From the NCBI RefSeq assembly GCF_000614205.1, contig NZ_BAKN01000024.1, positions 1 through 44,229 on the forward strand: a DNA stretch of 44,229 bases, read 5' to 3'. Shown here piece after piece: positions 8,851 through 16,805 of this stretch. Position 1 is the first letter of the stretch. Each line of letters starts with the position of its first letter. The notes beneath the pieces are model-generated. The model did not search any database, was not told where the DNA came from, and saw only the letters and a program-made list of their open reading frames with translations. The position numbers and the translations under genes are program-made. This DNA comes from Hoylesella saccharolytica JCM 17484. Lineage in GTDB: Bacteria; Bacteroidota; Bacteroidia; Bacteroidales; Bacteroidaceae.

Positions 8851-10320
8851 ATGAATTTAGATTATAGTCAGTTTTTCCACATGATGCCCGAGGTTACCTT
8901 GATGGCCATGTTGGTGATTGTCTTTATCATAGATTTCGCCACGGCACATAAGGCCCCCATCGTGATTACCGACGAAAAGACGGCGCCTTCGCCACGTCCT
9001 TGGTTCAATCCCTTGGTGTGCGCGTTCATGCTGATACATATTCTTCTGAACTGTTGTCCCACCGAACCGGCCACGGTTTTTGGCGGAATGTATGCCACCA
9101 CACCTATGATTGGTGTGTTGAAAACCATTCTGGCCTTCGGAACACTCATCGTTTTCATACAAGCACGCACGTGGCTGTCGCGTCCCGACAGCACTTTCAA
9201 GGAGGGCGAGTTCTATATGCTCATCATCTCCACACTGCTTGGAATGAACATGATGGTAAGTGCCGACCACTTCTTGCTCTTCTTCTTAGGGCTTGAAATG
9301 GCTTCCGTGCCCATGGCTTGCTTGGTGGCATTCGACAAATATCGTCACAATTCGGCCGAGGCTGGTGCCAAGTTCATCCTCACCGCAACCTTCTCTAGCG
9401 GAGTGATGCTCTATGGTCTCACCTTTGTTTATGCCGATGCAGGTTCGCTTTACTTCAACGAAGTGGCTCAAAACCTATCTGCCACACCCATGACGGTTAT
9501 GGGAATGGTGTTCTTCTTCAGCGGATTGGGCTTTAAGATTTCGCTTGTGCCCTTCCACTTCTGGACAGCCGACACCTATCAAGGTGCGCCAACAACCATC
9601 ACGGGCTACCTCTCCGTAGTGTCTAAGGGTGCCGCAGCCTTCGCGCTTTGCACCATCTTGATGCACGTTTTCGGCTCGTTGATAGAACAGTGGCAGTATC
9701 TTCTCGGCATCGTTATCGTGTTGAGCATCACCATTGCCAACCTTTTCGCCATACGTCAAACTGAACTAAAACGCTTCATGGCGTTCAGTTCTATCTCGCA
9801 GGCGGGATATATCATGTTGGCAGTGATGGGCGATTCGGGCATGGGCGTTACCGCACTCACCTATTATATATTGGTGTATGTGGTAGCTAACATGAGCGTG
9901 TTCACCATCATCAGTGCCATCGAAGAGCGCAACAACGGTGTAACCGATATGGATGCCTACAACGGACTTTATTCCACTAACCCCAAGTTGGCCTTCCTCA
10001 TGACGTTGGCTCTCTTCTCGCTTGGTGGAATTCCGCCTTTCGCAGGTATGTTCAGCAAGTTCTTCGTATTTATGGCCGCCTTAGAACAAGGTAGCGCTTG
10101 GGCTTACGCAATTGTGTTCATCGCCTTGATTAACACCGTTATCAGCCTTTACTACTACTTGCTCATCGTTAAGGCGATGTACATCAACAAGAGCGAAAAC
10201 CCGCTGCCCGCCTTCAAAAGCGACTGCAACACGCGCTTGGCGTTGGCCATCTGCACCCTAGGCGTTGCACTCTTCGGTGTTTGCAGCTACGTGTACGATT
10301 GGATTTTCGCAGCCTTGTAA
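8851..10320 (+). CDS. nuoN: NADH-quinone oxidoreductase subunit N
   Basis: NuoN is the antiporter-like subunit nearest the NuoA/J/K junction. The 489-residue product has about 14 helices, the glutamate-containing [17 protein letters not shown] segment and the lysine-bearing [24 protein letters not shown] motif at about 228-250. It is the last gene of the operon and is followed by a strong terminator about 65 bases after its stop. Confidence 0.95.
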   Translation: MNLDYSQFFHMMPEVTLMAMLVIVFIIDFATAHKAPIVITDEKTAPSPRPWFNPLVCAFMLIHILLNCCPTEPATVFGGMYATTPMIGVLKTILAFGTLIVFIQARTWLSRPDSTFKEGEFYMLIISTLLGMNMMVSADHFLLFFLGLEMASVPMACLVAFDKYRHNSAEAGAKFILTATFSSGVMLYGLTFVYADAGSLYFNEVAQNLSATPMTVMGMVFFFSGLGFKISLVPFHFWTADTYQGAPTTITGYLSVVSKGAAAFALCTILMHVFGSLIEQWQYLLGIVIVLSITIANLFAIRQTELKRFMAFSSISQAGYIMLAVMGDSGMGVTALTYYILVYVVANMSVFTIISAIEERNNGVTDMDAYNGLYSTNPKLAFLMTLALFSLGGIPPFAGMFSKFFVFMAALEQGSAWAYAIVFIALINTVISLYYYLLIVKAMYINKSENPLPAFKSDCNTRLALAICTLGVALFGVCSYVYDWIFAAL

Positions 10321-10383
10321 TTCCTACGAACCATCTTGCCCACGAGGATAAGACACTTATTCCCCTAAGGGCACACAACAAAT

Positions 10384-10418
10384 AAAGCCCCGAAAGCGAT
10401 ACACTTTCGGGGCTTTTT
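10384..10418 (+). terminator. Rho-independent terminator of the nuo operon
   Basis: A 13-bp perfect stem pairs 10384-10396 with 10404-10416, with a GC-rich core (GCCCCGAAAG) and a seven-base loop, running into a T tract. The A/T flanks also allow termination from the opposite strand for the cupin/HxlR pair. Confidence 0.9.
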
Positions 10419-10495
10419 CTCGTTAAACGCACCCCATCTTAAACAAACGATGGTACGCCACAACACCTATTTCTCAACTACTCTAGACCTCCTCA

Positions 10496-10795
10496 TTACT
10501 TAATTTGCATCTCGCACCATGTCACAAGTCCTTTAATATAAGGTAACATTGATTTTCCTAACGGTGATAAGCGATATTCATTGTTTGATTTATCGACAAT
10601 ATGATCTTCCATTAAGATACGAATGACAGACGCTATTTGCTGATAATTCAGCCCACGCATCTCTCTACAAAGTACCTCCATTGGGACAGACACGTTTTCA
10701 GCAAGTACATGAATCACCCATAAAGCGTCTAATCCGCAAAGCCTTGAAAGGACATTGCGGATCGGACATGTAGGAAAATGTGGGTCAACTACCAT
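10496..10795 (-). CDS. HxlR-type transcriptional regulator, divergent member
   Basis: A 99-residue winged-helix protein related to the HxlR/MarR group. It keeps the N-terminal CPIRN-x-LSR motif with Cys10, a helix-turn-helix in the middle and the wing region ending in YRLSPLGKSMLPYIKGLVTW. The usual GDKW segment after the first helix is replaced by CGLDALW, so it is an atypical paralogue. One base separates it from the upstream cupin gene, so the two are cotranscribed and probably functionally linked. In HxlR-family sensors such as HypR and YodB an N-terminal Cys reacts with electrophiles. A similar role here is inference. Confidence 0.75.
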   Translation of the reverse strand: MVVDPHFPTCPIRNVLSRLCGLDALWVIHVLAENVSVPMEVLCREMRGLNYQQIASVIRILMEDHIVDKSNNEYRLSPLGKSMLPYIKGLVTWCEMQIK

Positions 10796-10796
10796 G

Positions 10797-11231
10797 TTAA
10801 CTTATCACCAAGTATGACTCCATCGAGTCGTCCACGCCAAAGCTATTGGCTTTGTATTGTATGCAAAGCATCAGCATCTCGCCCTCACCAGTGTTCTTTA
10901 AGGCGCGCTTACCCTCTGGCGCAACACGTACAATGCTACCTTCTGAAACAGGGAAAACTTCTCCATCAACCTGATACACACCCTCGCCTTTAAGGATAAA
11001 GTATAGTTCTTCGTGCGTTTTGTGCGTATGCAGGAAACCACTATCCTGTCCAGGAACCAGTGTTTGAAACGATAATTCGCTACCCGTCACCTGCAATGCC
11101 TGCCCAACGAACACCTTACCAGGAATTTCGATCTCGCCCAATGGCAATACATAATCCTTTACTTCGCTTAGTTTACCTACATTCACGGCTGTGAAATTCT
11201 TACCTTCTCTTGTTGTTTTTACAGTCTTCAT
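10797..11231 (-). CDS. Cupin-domain protein
   Basis: A 144-residue single-domain cupin. The first metal motif is visible at about 65-82: G-x2-H68-x-H70-x2-H73-E74-E75 and then a Gly. In the second motif the usual His is missing: PEGKRALKN stands where P-x-G-x2-H-x3-N is expected. Metal binding may therefore be altered. The function is unknown; small cupins of this kind can be isomerases, dioxygenases or quinone/aldehyde handlers. Its 3' neighbour is an HxlR-type regulator, and a second HxlR regulator is divergent, so it is probably the target of one or both. Confidence 0.8.
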   Translation of the reverse strand: MKTVKTTREGKNFTAVNVGKLSEVKDYVLPLGEIEIPGKVFVGQALQVTGSELSFQTLVPGQDSGFLHTHKTHEELYFILKGEGVYQVDGEVFPVSEGSIVRVAPEGKRALKNTGEGEMLMLCIQYKANSFGVDDSMESYLVIS

Positions 11232-11281
11232 AATCTTTATTGTATAATTAATTTGGTTGAATTATTATTATTCTGACGATG

Positions 11282-11312
11282 CAAAGTTATTGACAATCAA
11301 GAGCTCACACAA
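11282..11312 (-). promoter_or_regulatory. Promoter of the cupin-HxlR pair
   Basis: On the minus strand TAACTTTG is at 11289-11282 and TTG at 11312-11310, with exactly 20 bases between, a good Bacteroidota match. The leader to the cupin start would be about 45 bases. Confidence 0.65.
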
Positions 11313-11335
11313 GTAGGCACAAGAAAGTGAGTCAG

Positions 11336-11349
11336 TTACCTCTGGGTAA
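11336..11349. promoter_or_regulatory. Possible operator between the divergent genes
   Basis: An inverted repeat TTACC-TCTG-GGTAA lies between the two divergent promoters, 25 bases behind the cupin -33 element. A related GTAAGT half-site occurs again about 22 bases downstream. HxlR regulators bind short dyads in such positions, but this assignment is only inferred. Confidence 0.3.
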
Positions 11350-11433
11350 GTAATGTTGAAACCTAGTAAGTTGTGTCTTTAAATTTTAGCATTGTTTAAC
11401 AATAAAGCGTCGAACATTGCAAGTTATAATAGT

Positions 11434-11441
11434 TACTTTTG
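11434..11441 (+). promoter_or_regulatory. -7 element of the divergent HxlR gene
   Basis: TACTTTTG fits TAnnTTTG and lies 32 bases before the HxlR start codon at 11473. A clear TTG at the right -33 distance is not seen, so the promoter may depend on an activator. Confidence 0.5.
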
Positions 11442-11472
11442 TGCAGTAATGTAGTTTTTAAACCCTTTTTAC

Positions 11473-11841
11473 ATGAACAGAACAGAAGTACGTGACGCGC
11501 TTTATCCCGACTGCCCCATCCGAAATATACTATCGAGAGTGGGAGATAAGTGGTCGATGTTGGTGCTTTTCACCCTGGAAACAAATGGTAACCTGCGTTT
11601 CAAGGAGTTGCAACGCAACATCCCCGACATATCACAGAAAATGCTCACGGCTACTTTAAAGATGCTCGAAGCCGATGGACTCGTCTGCCGAGAAGCATTT
11701 CCAGAAGTTCCGCCACGCGTTGAGTATTCGTTATCGAACAAGGGCAAGAGCCTACTTCCCCTCATTGGCAATCTGCTTGCGTGGGCAACCGAACACATGG
11801 GTGACATCATTGCGTCACGCCAACATTACCTTTTAAAGTAA
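11473..11841 (+). CDS. HxlR-family transcriptional regulator
   Basis: A 122-residue winged-helix DNA-binding protein of the HxlR family. It has the full family pattern: Cys14 in the DCPIRNILSRVGDKWS segment, the recognition region LRFKELQRNIPDISQKMLTATLKMLE split over about 36-62, and the wing with VPPRVEYSLSNKGKSLLP. Cys14 matches the position of the redox-sensing Cys of Bacillus HypR, so a thiol-based sensor is plausible (inference). It is divergent from the cupin gene and its smaller paralogue. Confidence 0.88.
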   Translation: MNRTEVRDALYPDCPIRNILSRVGDKWSMLVLFTLETNGNLRFKELQRNIPDISQKMLTATLKMLEADGLVCREAFPEVPPRVEYSLSNKGKSLLPLIGNLLAWATEHMGDIIASRQHYLLK

Positions 11842-11906
11842 GGAATGATATAATAGAACACTACCAGCAGTTTACTATTACTTACTTATTGTTAAAGTCA
11901 TGTACA

Positions 11907-12709
11907 TTAAGAAGAAGGAGAACTACTACTTGCATCTTTAAACATGCCAAGCCAGTAATCAATTAGCTTGCGAGCAAGACTTAGTTTCTCGGGAATTTCA
12001 GGCAAATACTTACGATGATACCAGCCACCCGATCCCAATTCTTCGTTTTGTAGCTCGACCGTACCGCTTTTATAAGTGGCCAAAAAGCCAATCATAAGAC
12101 CGCAAGGGTAGGGCCATGGTTGACTACCAAAATATTGCAAATCGGTAATTTCTAATCCTGTTTCTTCTTTTACCTCACGCTTTACTGCCTCTTCCAAGGT
12201 CTCTCCAGTTTCTACAAATCCCGCAACCAAGCCGTAAAACTTGCCTTTGAAGTTATTGGCGTGAACGAGCAAAACTTCTTCACCACGATGCACCAATACG
12301 ATAATAGCAGTTGCAAGCTGCGGCCATACCTCGTGGCTGCACTGTGTGCAGCGTTTCGAAATATCGGTATGCAGTTTCATTGGTGCACCGCATACTCCAC
12401 AATACTGTGTGTGCTTATCCCAATAATTAATTTCGTAACATTTTCCTGCTTTGGTATATAACGCTTCGGTAAGTTATAATAACTCTGGCGCAATGTGCAC
12501 ATTTCAAATTTCTGTTTGTCGGTAACAAACTCGTCTATCATCAACGTTTTTACCGATGTACCGTCAATCATTGGCGTTATAGCATGAATAACCGTATGTG
12601 CATTTATAGTTACAGGTGGCTCTTCTGAAAGAGGGATAGTGTACGATCCATCTTCAAGTTGTTGTAAAAGTAGTTCAGAGTGGTAGAAAATAAACCAAAG
12701 ATGTTTCAT
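11907..12709 (-). CDS. nudC: NADH pyrophosphatase (Nudix), one frameshift
   Basis: NudC hydrolyses NAD(H) to nicotinamide mononucleotide and AMP and can remove NAD caps from RNA. The gene is split by a single-base deletion near 12465. Reading CCGAA[A]GCG there joins the two frames into P-K-A-L-Y-T-K-A-G-K-C-Y and gives about 267 residues, a normal length. After correction a zinc ribbon appears (CGVC ... RCTQC), then the Nudix box G-x5-E-x7-REVKEETGL, then the NudC-specific SQPWPYP motif. The gene starts 16 bases after the 5'-nucleotidase stop, so both probably share a transcript. The single indel and otherwise intact motifs favour sequencing error. Confidence 0.85.
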
Positions 12710-12725
12710 GTAAGTGCTTTTCCTC

Positions 12726-14450
12726 TCAAGGAAAAATTAGTTTTTTGTCGCGTTCAATTGCTTTTGTAGTCCACTTTTCCGGAACAAATCGCCAGTTGTT
12801 ATGCGCTTGTGGATTCATTACACCCGCCTTCTCAATTTCTTGCATCAGATAATAACGCTGATCTTTCTCACTTTCAAATACAATACGATTTTTTAACTCT
12901 TCTCTTGGAATACCTGCGCCTTTTGTAAGAAGTTCTCCGCCGCCGTTCCCACGATAGCTGTTCATTGCCACATGATACCATTTATTTTCTTCAAATGGTG
13001 TTCCGTCGGACATACTTAATATACGAACTTTTTCTCCATCCGGTTTCGTTACATCCACTTCATAGTTTATTCCTGCTGCGCTATCAAAGTTAAAAGCAAG
13101 ATTTTTAAAGCCCAATCGCTGCCTATCTTCTTTTGACCATTCGCTCAATTGCATGATATGATCGTCGGGCGACTTCATCGTGTTGCACCAAAGATCGTAA
13201 CTCATTTCCAAATGCTTGCGAATTTCGCGTCCCGTCATTCGCAATACGTAAATCTGATTTTCGTATTTATATAGGTTAAACATATCGCTTACATGCACAT
13301 CACCTTTGTTGATACTGATGTCGAACGATAATGGTGCATTGAACGACACGTCGGCATCTGTGATTTTGAGCTGTAAGTCGTGTATAAAGTCAGTAAAGGC
13401 AGCACTTCCAAAATAACAATCGCGCGTATAAATGGTATTCTCAAAACGACCGATACGTCGGTTTACAAATGCCTTTACACTATCAATATCTGTCTGAAAG
13501 TGCCGAATAAAATCCTCGTCTATTGGTTCTTTAGTAATGCTTATCACATCTCCCGTAATAGCTTTACGCACAACCTTTCCGTTCTTTTTGGTGATGTTGA
13601 TGGTGGCATCGCTTACCATCAGTGCGTCGCACGATGGGTTTAAGCACAAAATATCTTTTCCATCCTTGTTCTTTATGCTGCCCGAATAGCGCGTATGGTC
13701 GTGTCCAAAGAGAATAATATCAAAGCCCGGAACCTCTCTTGCAACTGTAAACGATGCATCTTCGTCGTATTCTGGCGTATGAATACCACCCTCGCGACCG
13801 CTATGAAACAAACCGATAAGCACGTCGGGGCGCTCGTTTTTGCGGATATAATCTACCCAGTATTGTGCTGATGTTACTATATTATCGAACCGAAGTCCTG
13901 ACCATAGGCTCTCTTTCAGCCAATTGGGAATGGCTGGTGTCAGCATTCCTAATACTACAACTTTTATTCCATCGCGGCGAATAACGGCATAAGGCTTTAC
14001 ATACGGCTTTCCTGTCTTGATGTCTATAATGTTTGCCCCCAGCATCGTACATTTTACTTCGCTTATCCATTTGTCATACACCGCATGCCCCGTCTCCACA
14101 TCGTGGTTGCCCACAGTTTGTGCATCGTACCCCATATAATTAATAACCGATGCTGCCAAATTAGGCATTTCAGGCTTTATAAAGTTGCAGTAATAGCATG
14201 TTGGTTGGCCTTGCAAAATGTCTCCATTGTCTAATAGAATAACGTTTTTCCCATATGTCTTGCGTGCTTGTTTAACATATGTGGATACGCGTGCCAGCGA
14301 ACCTCTTTTTTCTTTTCGATTAATAAAGTCGTAAGGAAAAAAACTTCCATGAACATCGCTTGTCTGTATCACTTTAATTGTAACGGTTTGTGCCATTGTA
14401 TATTGAGATAAGCTGAGACCGCTTAAAAGTAAAAATATAAACTTTCTCAT
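12726..14450 (-). CDS. Secreted 5'-nucleotidase / 2',3'-cyclic phosphodiesterase family protein
   Basis: A 574-residue two-domain protein of the UshA/CpdB type. After a signal peptide (about 1-21, ending near YTMAQT) comes the dinuclear metallophosphatase domain with TSDVHGS, DNGDILQG, TVGNHDVETGH and FGHDHTRYSG. The C-terminal 5'-nucleotidase domain (from about 325) holds substrate-binding motifs such as GNGGGELL. It likely releases phosphate and nucleosides from nucleotides outside the inner membrane. The start at 14450 is chosen because an upstream in-frame ATG lies behind the -7 promoter element and would place extra residues before the signal peptide. Confidence 0.9.
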   Translation of the reverse strand: MRKFIFLLLSGLSLSQYTMAQTVTIKVIQTSDVHGSFFPYDFINRKEKRGSLARVSTYVKQARKTYGKNVILLDNGDILQGQPTCYYCNFIKPEMPNLAASVINYMGYDAQTVGNHDVETGHAVYDKWISEVKCTMLGANIIDIKTGKPYVKPYAVIRRDGIKVVVLGMLTPAIPNWLKESLWSGLRFDNIVTSAQYWVDYIRKNERPDVLIGLFHSGREGGIHTPEYDEDASFTVAREVPGFDIILFGHDHTRYSGSIKNKDGKDILCLNPSCDALMVSDATINITKKNGKVVRKAITGDVISITKEPIDEDFIRHFQTDIDSVKAFVNRRIGRFENTIYTRDCYFGSAAFTDFIHDLQLKITDADVSFNAPLSFDISINKGDVHVSDMFNLYKYENQIYVLRMTGREIRKHLEMSYDLWCNTMKSPDDHIMQLSEWSKEDRQRLGFKNLAFNFDSAAGINYEVDVTKPDGEKVRILSMSDGTPFEENKWYHVAMNSYRGNGGGELLTKGAGIPREELKNRIVFESEKDQRYYLMQEIEKAGVMNPQAHNNWRFVPEKWTTKAIERDKKLIFP

Positions 14451-14473
14451 TGAAAATGTTTTCTTGTTAATTG

Positions 14474-14481
14474 CAAAAGTA
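14474..14481 (-). promoter_or_regulatory. -7 element of the nucleotidase-nudC operon
   Basis: On the minus strand the sequence reads TACTTTTG followed by C, matching TAnnTTTG. It lies 24 bases before the chosen ATG and so decides the start codon. No perfect TTG is found at the -33 position. Confidence 0.6.
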
Positions 14482-14520
14482 CGAAATATCAAATAAAGTA
14501 GTTCTTTTTCACGATATCTT

Positions 14521-14534
14521 TTTCACTCGTGAAA
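14521..14534. promoter_or_regulatory. Dyad TTTCAC-TC-GTGAAA, possible operator
   Basis: A perfect 6+2+6 palindrome about 40 bases upstream of the nucleotidase -7 element. A further TTCACG half-site precedes it at 14508-14513. Its position fits an activator site, but no regulator is known. Confidence 0.35.
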
Positions 14535-15095
14535 CAATATAGAATACCCTCATACGCAGTTGTCTGTGTTACCTATTTTCTAAAATGAGCTACTCATTTG
14601 TAAGTTGTAGGGAAAAACGGCATCCATAAAATTAGCCAATTTACATATATTAAAAAGAGGATTGTTATCTTCAACTCCTTACGATAGAAATCAGCAAATG
14701 TCTGTTGTGAGCAAATACGTTAATCTTATAGGTCCTATTTAATGATTGATTATCAATAATTGCATTCGTAAGACTAAAAGTTCAGCTTTCATTTATCCCC
14801 ATTTTGTCGCTGTGTTTTGTTAAATAATTGAGTTTTAATAATTGTAGAAATGTAGTCAGTTAAGTCGTTAAAAAGAAGTGCAATAGACTGATATTTTATA
14901 CTAAAAGTTTATACAAGGTTCTAGACTAACCTTGATAAAAGAGTGTTGTAGTATTTAAATTGTTTTTAAATACTCACTTTTCGATATAGAATAGATAAGT
15001 AAATATTGCTAAATATGTAACATTATTTTGTGTCAATGAAAGGGAAACACATCTTCTTTTTCTTTTTGTCGATGTAGAGAATCGTAATTTTTATG
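14535..15095. other. AT-rich intergenic region with two hairpins
   Basis: No coding region is seen. Two perfect inverted repeats stand side by side. The first pairs 14914-14920 with 14928-14934 (7 bp, 7-base loop). The second pairs 14950-14959 with 14965-14974 (10 bp, 5-base loop), and AGTG/CACT flanks could extend it past a bulge. They may be part of an untranslated RNA or a terminator. The rest is low-complexity AT-rich sequence. Confidence 0.45.
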
Positions 15096-15103
15096 TAAGT
15101 TTG
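15096..15103 (+). promoter_or_regulatory. -7 element before the FtsB-like gene
   Basis: TAAGTTTG followed by C matches TAnnTTTG and lies 20 bases before the ATG at 15123. This implies a very short leader. No good -33 element is seen. Confidence 0.5.
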
Positions 15104-15122
15104 CATGTAAATTTAGATCTTG

Positions 15123-15458
15123 ATGGATAAATTCAACCGTTTTATAACTTTTTTAGGGAACAATAAATATCGCATTGTTATCTGCGTGGGAGTGCTTATT
15201 GTAGCAGTTATCGACGATAATAGTTTTATACAACGGGTACGATATGAATTAAAAATCAATGATTTGGAACGGCAAATCGAGATGTATAAAAGTCGTCATG
15301 AGGCTGATAGTAAGTTGCTGCGCGAGTTGAGAAACGACCCTAAAACCATTGAGCGAATTGCCCGGGAGCGTTATTTTATGAAGTCAGCTGATGAAGATAT
15401 TTATGTGTTAAGTGATGATAAAAAAAACTTAAAGGAGAGCAATGAAAAAACTAAATAA
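15123..15458 (+). CDS. Septum formation initiator, FtsB/DivIC family
   Basis: A 111-residue bitopic membrane protein of the FtsB/DivIC family, part of the FtsQLB-type division complex. It has one membrane helix (about 17-31), a coiled coil (about 38-70) rich in E/K/R/L heptads, and the family's C-terminal block TIERIARERYFMKSADEDIY at about 75-94. The ATG at 15123 is preferred over the TTG one codon earlier. It overlaps the next membrane-protein gene by 17 bases, as is usual for tightly packed operons. Confidence 0.88.
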   Translation: MDKFNRFITFLGNNKYRIVICVGVLIVAVIDDNSFIQRVRYELKINDLERQIEMYKSRHEADSKLLRELRNDPKTIERIARERYFMKSADEDIYVLSDDKKNLKESNEKTK

Positions 15459-15843
15459 ATTTCAAAGTGTTTTGTTTCTTTTTGGTGGCGTGTTGATGGT
15501 GATAGGTGCAGGCGGTTTTGCGCTGATGTGGCAGCAAACCATTGTGTGCTGGATATATCTTATCGGTTCTGTACTGTTTACTGTACTGCAGTCGATGCAG
15601 ACCTACAACGGCAATAATTTTGTATTAAAACGCTTAAAACGAATACAGTCTGTTGCTGATATTTGCTTTATCTTGTCTGCGCTGTTGATGGTCGATACGG
15701 CTTATCTTTTCTTTCGCCCGATTTTTACCGACTTTCTTACCTATACTCAATATGTTTACAATAAGTGGGTGGTGCTGCTCCTTATTGCTGCGTTTCTTGA
15801 ACTTTACACCACTTATCGTATTGATTCGGAAATGAAAAAGTAA
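15442..15843 (+). CDS. Conserved membrane protein of unknown function (4 TM)
   Basis: A 133-residue protein with four predicted membrane helices (about 8-28, 33-50, 68-88, 107-124), short loops and a charged C-terminus. No enzyme or transport motif is recognised. It overlaps the FtsB/DivIC gene and is probably translated together with it, which hints at a link to the cell envelope or division (inference). Confidence 0.75.
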   Translation: MKKLNKFQSVLFLFGGVLMVIGAGGFALMWQQTIVCWIYLIGSVLFTVLQSMQTYNGNNFVLKRLKRIQSVADICFILSALLMVDTAYLFFRPIFTDFLTYTQYVYNKWVVLLLIAAFLELYTTYRIDSEMKK

Positions 15844-15983
15844 TGCGGAAAAGGGCGAGTGTAAAATGGAATATAATATTAATGTGATAGGGAAAACAAA
15901 GCTGTTTCTCAAAAAAATATTAAAAAAGAGCGGGTATAGAATTAAATAGCATAAAAAAAGTTCCTAACCCCGTGAATACATAT

Positions 15984-15991
15984 TACCTTTG
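15984..15991 (+). promoter_or_regulatory. -7 element before the DUF4369 lipoprotein gene
   Basis: TACCTTTG lies 25 bases before the start codon at 16017. It probably drives the lipoprotein-pyrC gene group and possibly the following genes. The -33 region has no clear TTG. Confidence 0.5.
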
Positions 15992-16016
15992 TTAACAAGA
16001 TCAGATAAACTTATTT

Positions 16017-16805
16017 ATGACTAAAGTTTTATATGCATTACTCTCATTGATAATATTTGCGTCTTGTGCAAATAACTATAATATTGAAGGAACATCTAAT
16101 ATATCTACGCTGGACGGGCGGAAGTTGTACTTGAAAGTTTTAAAAGACAATGACTTTAGTAAGTTGGATTCATGTGATGTTATTCATGGGAAGTTCGGCT
16201 TTTCAGGGTCTGTTGACTCTGCATGTATCGCTAATATATTTATGGACGAAGAGAGTGTGTTGCCCTTAGTATTGGAAAAAGGCGACATCTTGGTAAGACT
16301 TGATGATACACAACAAATAGTATCAGGCACGCCACTCAATGATAAGCTTTTTAAGTTTTTCAGTAAATACAATCAATTGAAAAATCAAGAACAAGAGCTG
16401 ATACATAAGCACGACCAGGCAATTATGAATGGAAGTGACATGGATGTTGTAACAGCTCGTCTGAATGCTGAAGCAGAGAGGATATCGGGACAAGAAGATC
16501 ATTTGGTTACAACCTTTGTTTGTGATAATTTTGACAATGTATTGGGACCAGGTGTGTTCTTTATGGTAACTATAGGATACGAGTATCCTGAACTTACTCC
16601 GTGGATAGAAGACATTATGAGCAAAGCAACGGATAAGTTTAAAAGTGATGCGTATGTTAAGGATTACTATCAAAAGGCGCAGGAGAATCAGCAAATTATG
16701 AATGGAATGAAAGATGTGCCGGCAACTTTACCTACCAATCAGGGGGCGACCTCTATTGCTCCGGCTCCTACACCCAATGATTTGGCTAAACCTGCGAGTA
16801 AATGA
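16017..16805 (+). CDS. DUF4369-domain lipoprotein
   Basis: A 262-residue lipoprotein with signal peptide and lipobox ending FASC at Cys17. The N-terminal part (about 20-110) has the beta-rich DUF4369 pattern, including the LDGRKLYLKVL segment. In Bacteroidota this domain often precedes a TlpA-like thioredoxin domain, but here no CxxC thioredoxin domain follows. The C-terminal half is instead helical (about 110-220), with a Pro/Ala/Thr-rich tail. It overlaps pyrC by four bases (ATGA). Function unknown; envelope location is likely. Confidence 0.8.
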   Translation: MTKVLYALLSLIIFASCANNYNIEGTSNISTLDGRKLYLKVLKDNDFSKLDSCDVIHGKFGFSGSVDSACIANIFMDEESVLPLVLEKGDILVRLDDTQQIVSGTPLNDKLFKFFSKYNQLKNQEQELIHKHDQAIMNGSDMDVVTARLNAEAERISGQEDHLVTTFVCDNFDNVLGPGVFFMVTIGYEYPELTPWIEDIMSKATDKFKSDAYVKDYYQKAQENQQIMNGMKDVPATLPTNQGATSIAPAPTPNDLAKPASK

